Source: Acanthochromis polyacanthus
Lineage: Eukaryota > Chordata > Actinopteri > Pomacentridae
Assembly: GCF_021347895.1 (NCBI RefSeq)
Contig: NC_067123.1
Coordinates: 36,877,571-36,941,570 of the forward strand
Reading direction: 5' to 3'
Length of the DNA stretch: 64,000 nucleotides
The position numbers were made by a program, and so were the translations under genes. The notes beneath the pieces were generated by a model that saw nothing but the letters and a program-made list of their open reading frames with translations, made no database searches and was not told the origin of the DNA. The stretch's first letter is position 1. The number at the start of each line of letters is the position of its first letter. Of this stretch, positions 62,755 to 64,000 are shown piece by piece.

Positions 62755-62784
62755 ATTAATAATAATAATAATAATAATAATAAT
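62755..62784 (+). repeat. (AAT)n microsatellite
   Basis: About ten AAT units in an uninterrupted run. Confidence 0.9.
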
Positions 62785-62836
62785 GTAGCACAGACAGACA
62801 TTATGTTCTTTGATGCAAGTACAGTCATATTGAATA

Positions 62837-63819
62837 CAGTCATGGAAACAATAATTAGACCACCCTTGTTTTCTTCAAATTCTTGTTCATTTTAATGACT
62901 GGTACAACTAAAGGTGCATTTGTTTGGACAGATATAATGAAAACAACAAAAATAGCTCATAAGAGTTTAATTTCAGAGCTGATATCAGACATTTTCCATA
63001 GTTTTCTTGATAAAAACTAAAATCACTTCAGTTCTTACATCAATAGCTATGGCATTGTGCTGCCAAAAACAGCTTTTAGGATTCCATGTTTTCTTTTCTG
63101 TCTGTTTTAGTCTCATGATCCACACAGGAGTTAGTCTGATTCATAACCATTGTTTCTGATGACGGCAGCCATGCGTCTCTTCATGCTCTCCACCAGCTTC
63201 TGATCACAGCAGCCCATTCCTGTTGCACTAATTCAAACTAATTTGCTTTGTTTTGGGCTTGTGGTTCTCCATTTTGCGTTTGATGGATTTTCCACAGGTT
63301 TTCATTTGGATTTAGATCTGGTGATTGAGCAGCCAAGCCATGGTTCCAGTGTTCTGGTTCTCCATCCAGGCTTTAACTGACTTTGCCATGTGGGAAGGGG
63401 TATTATCTTGTTGGAAAATCCAGGAAAGAGTTTTCCAGCTGATGGAAGAAGACTGTTTCAAGATGACCTGGTTCATTTGTCCTGTTCCACCCAGACTGAA
63501 ACTGCCCCAGAAGGTCACTGATCCACCCCCATGTTTTACTGTAGGGGCAGACAGGCTGGTTTGTAGCTTCTTAGGCAGGAAACCACTCTAGACCTTTACA
63601 TGTGCAGTGCTGCTGATTACATGAAATGTCCTCTTATATACCCTGGGAATAAAATAAAGCTTCAGCATGTCAGATAGGACATAAAGTATGATGGAATCAG
63701 CTGCATTTTTTGTCGTGTTCATTGTATTCTTCAGGTGATATACCTTTAGTGGTACCAGGCATTAAAATGAAGAAGAAATTGAAGAAAACAAGGGTGGTCT
63801 AATCATTTTTCCATGACTG
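62837..63819 (-). mobile_element. Tc1-type transposon, internally deleted, both ends present
   Basis: The ends are CAGTCATGGAAACAATAATT and AATCATTTTTCCATGACTG, flanked by TA at 62,835-62,836 and 63,820-63,821. At 983 bp it is shorter than the ~1.6 kb usual for Tc1 elements. On the - strand the catalytic half of a Tc1 transposase is visible: TWGW-like DNA, FQQDNTPSHMAKSVKAWMEN (the DN motif), then AAQSPDLNP-like DNA in another frame. Frameshifts and a missing N-terminal half make it inactive. Confidence 0.85.
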
Positions 63820-64000
63820 TATATAGGTGACATAATCCTGTGAAGCCTTATTTAAATAAAAAAAGTCACTGAATGTTTGATTTTGTGGCCTGTGTGCCAC
63901 AAAAACCGACAGCTACGAGCACAGTCAGTTCTTGAACATTTATACCACATGATAAAGAGCCATAGTTTGGTTCTGTATCACTCCTCTGTGTTGGTATTAG

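Larger units (their letters stand above)
53914..64000. other. Gene-poor region with mobile elements
   Basis: No coding gene is supported in these ~10 kb. Besides the elements listed separately I see only unclassified AT-rich sequence, with long T tracts near 54,600, 55,715 and 55,802. Around 56,730-57,180 the DNA is less AT-rich and has a TATAAAGG at about 57,119, but no exon with a recognisable product. Confidence 0.45.

Overview
This window is vertebrate nuclear DNA, most likely from a percomorph-type teleost. The evidence is intron-split genes with GT-AG junctions, fish-type members of four vertebrate gene families, and a dense load of short DNA transposons with inverted ends. There is no bacterial, organellar or viral gene content. 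The species call is inference.

Six genes can be read exon by exon. SHE (SH2-domain adapter E) runs on the + strand from 2,070 to 12,021 in six coding exons (462 aa). Three S100 calcium-binding genes follow on the - strand. They are an S100A1-type gene (21,253-21,778), an S100A13-like gene with an unusual ~158-residue Ala/Glu/Lys-rich tail (26,814-27,890), and a short S100A13/A14-like gene (32,678-34,692). Each has a 5' exon that looks non-coding. PBXIP1 lies on the - strand from 39,045 to 47,481 (ten coding exons, 819 aa with one predicted cassette exon). CKS1B lies on the + strand from 52,102 to 53,206 (three coding exons, 78 aa), head-to-head with PBXIP1. All six have relatives on human 1q21.3-q22, so this looks like a compact fish version of that neighbourhood. 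The genes are not an operon. They share a locus but have separate roles: phosphotyrosine signalling (SHE), calcium sensing (S100s), a membrane or scaffold coiled-coil protein (PBXIP1) and cell-cycle control (CKS1B).

The remaining sequence is introns and intergenic DNA rich in mobile elements. I can delimit six copies of a TTAA-flanked MITE whose middle forms a long hairpin. There are five copies of a second MITE with ends like GGGTCAATATATAATT, one of which holds an 803-bp LTR-like insertion with an exact 4-bp target duplication. There are also two Tc1-type elements with transposase remnants, a 735-bp TTAACCCTG-ended element carrying a 71-bp Tc1-like miniature, a hAT-like element hosting a TTAA MITE, two fold-back elements built from tandem A/T-rich units, a 308-bp inverted-repeat element and a perfect 60-bp palindrome. 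From 53.9 kb to the end I see no gene, only repeats and unclassified AT-rich sequence.

The points most worth a second look are the S100 protein with the long low-complexity tail, the paired change of both hairpin arms between MITE copies, the perfect palindrome, the telomere-like patch inside a MITE, and a cell-cycle-type CCAAT/CHR promoter at CKS1B. Everything was read by eye, and no database search was run.
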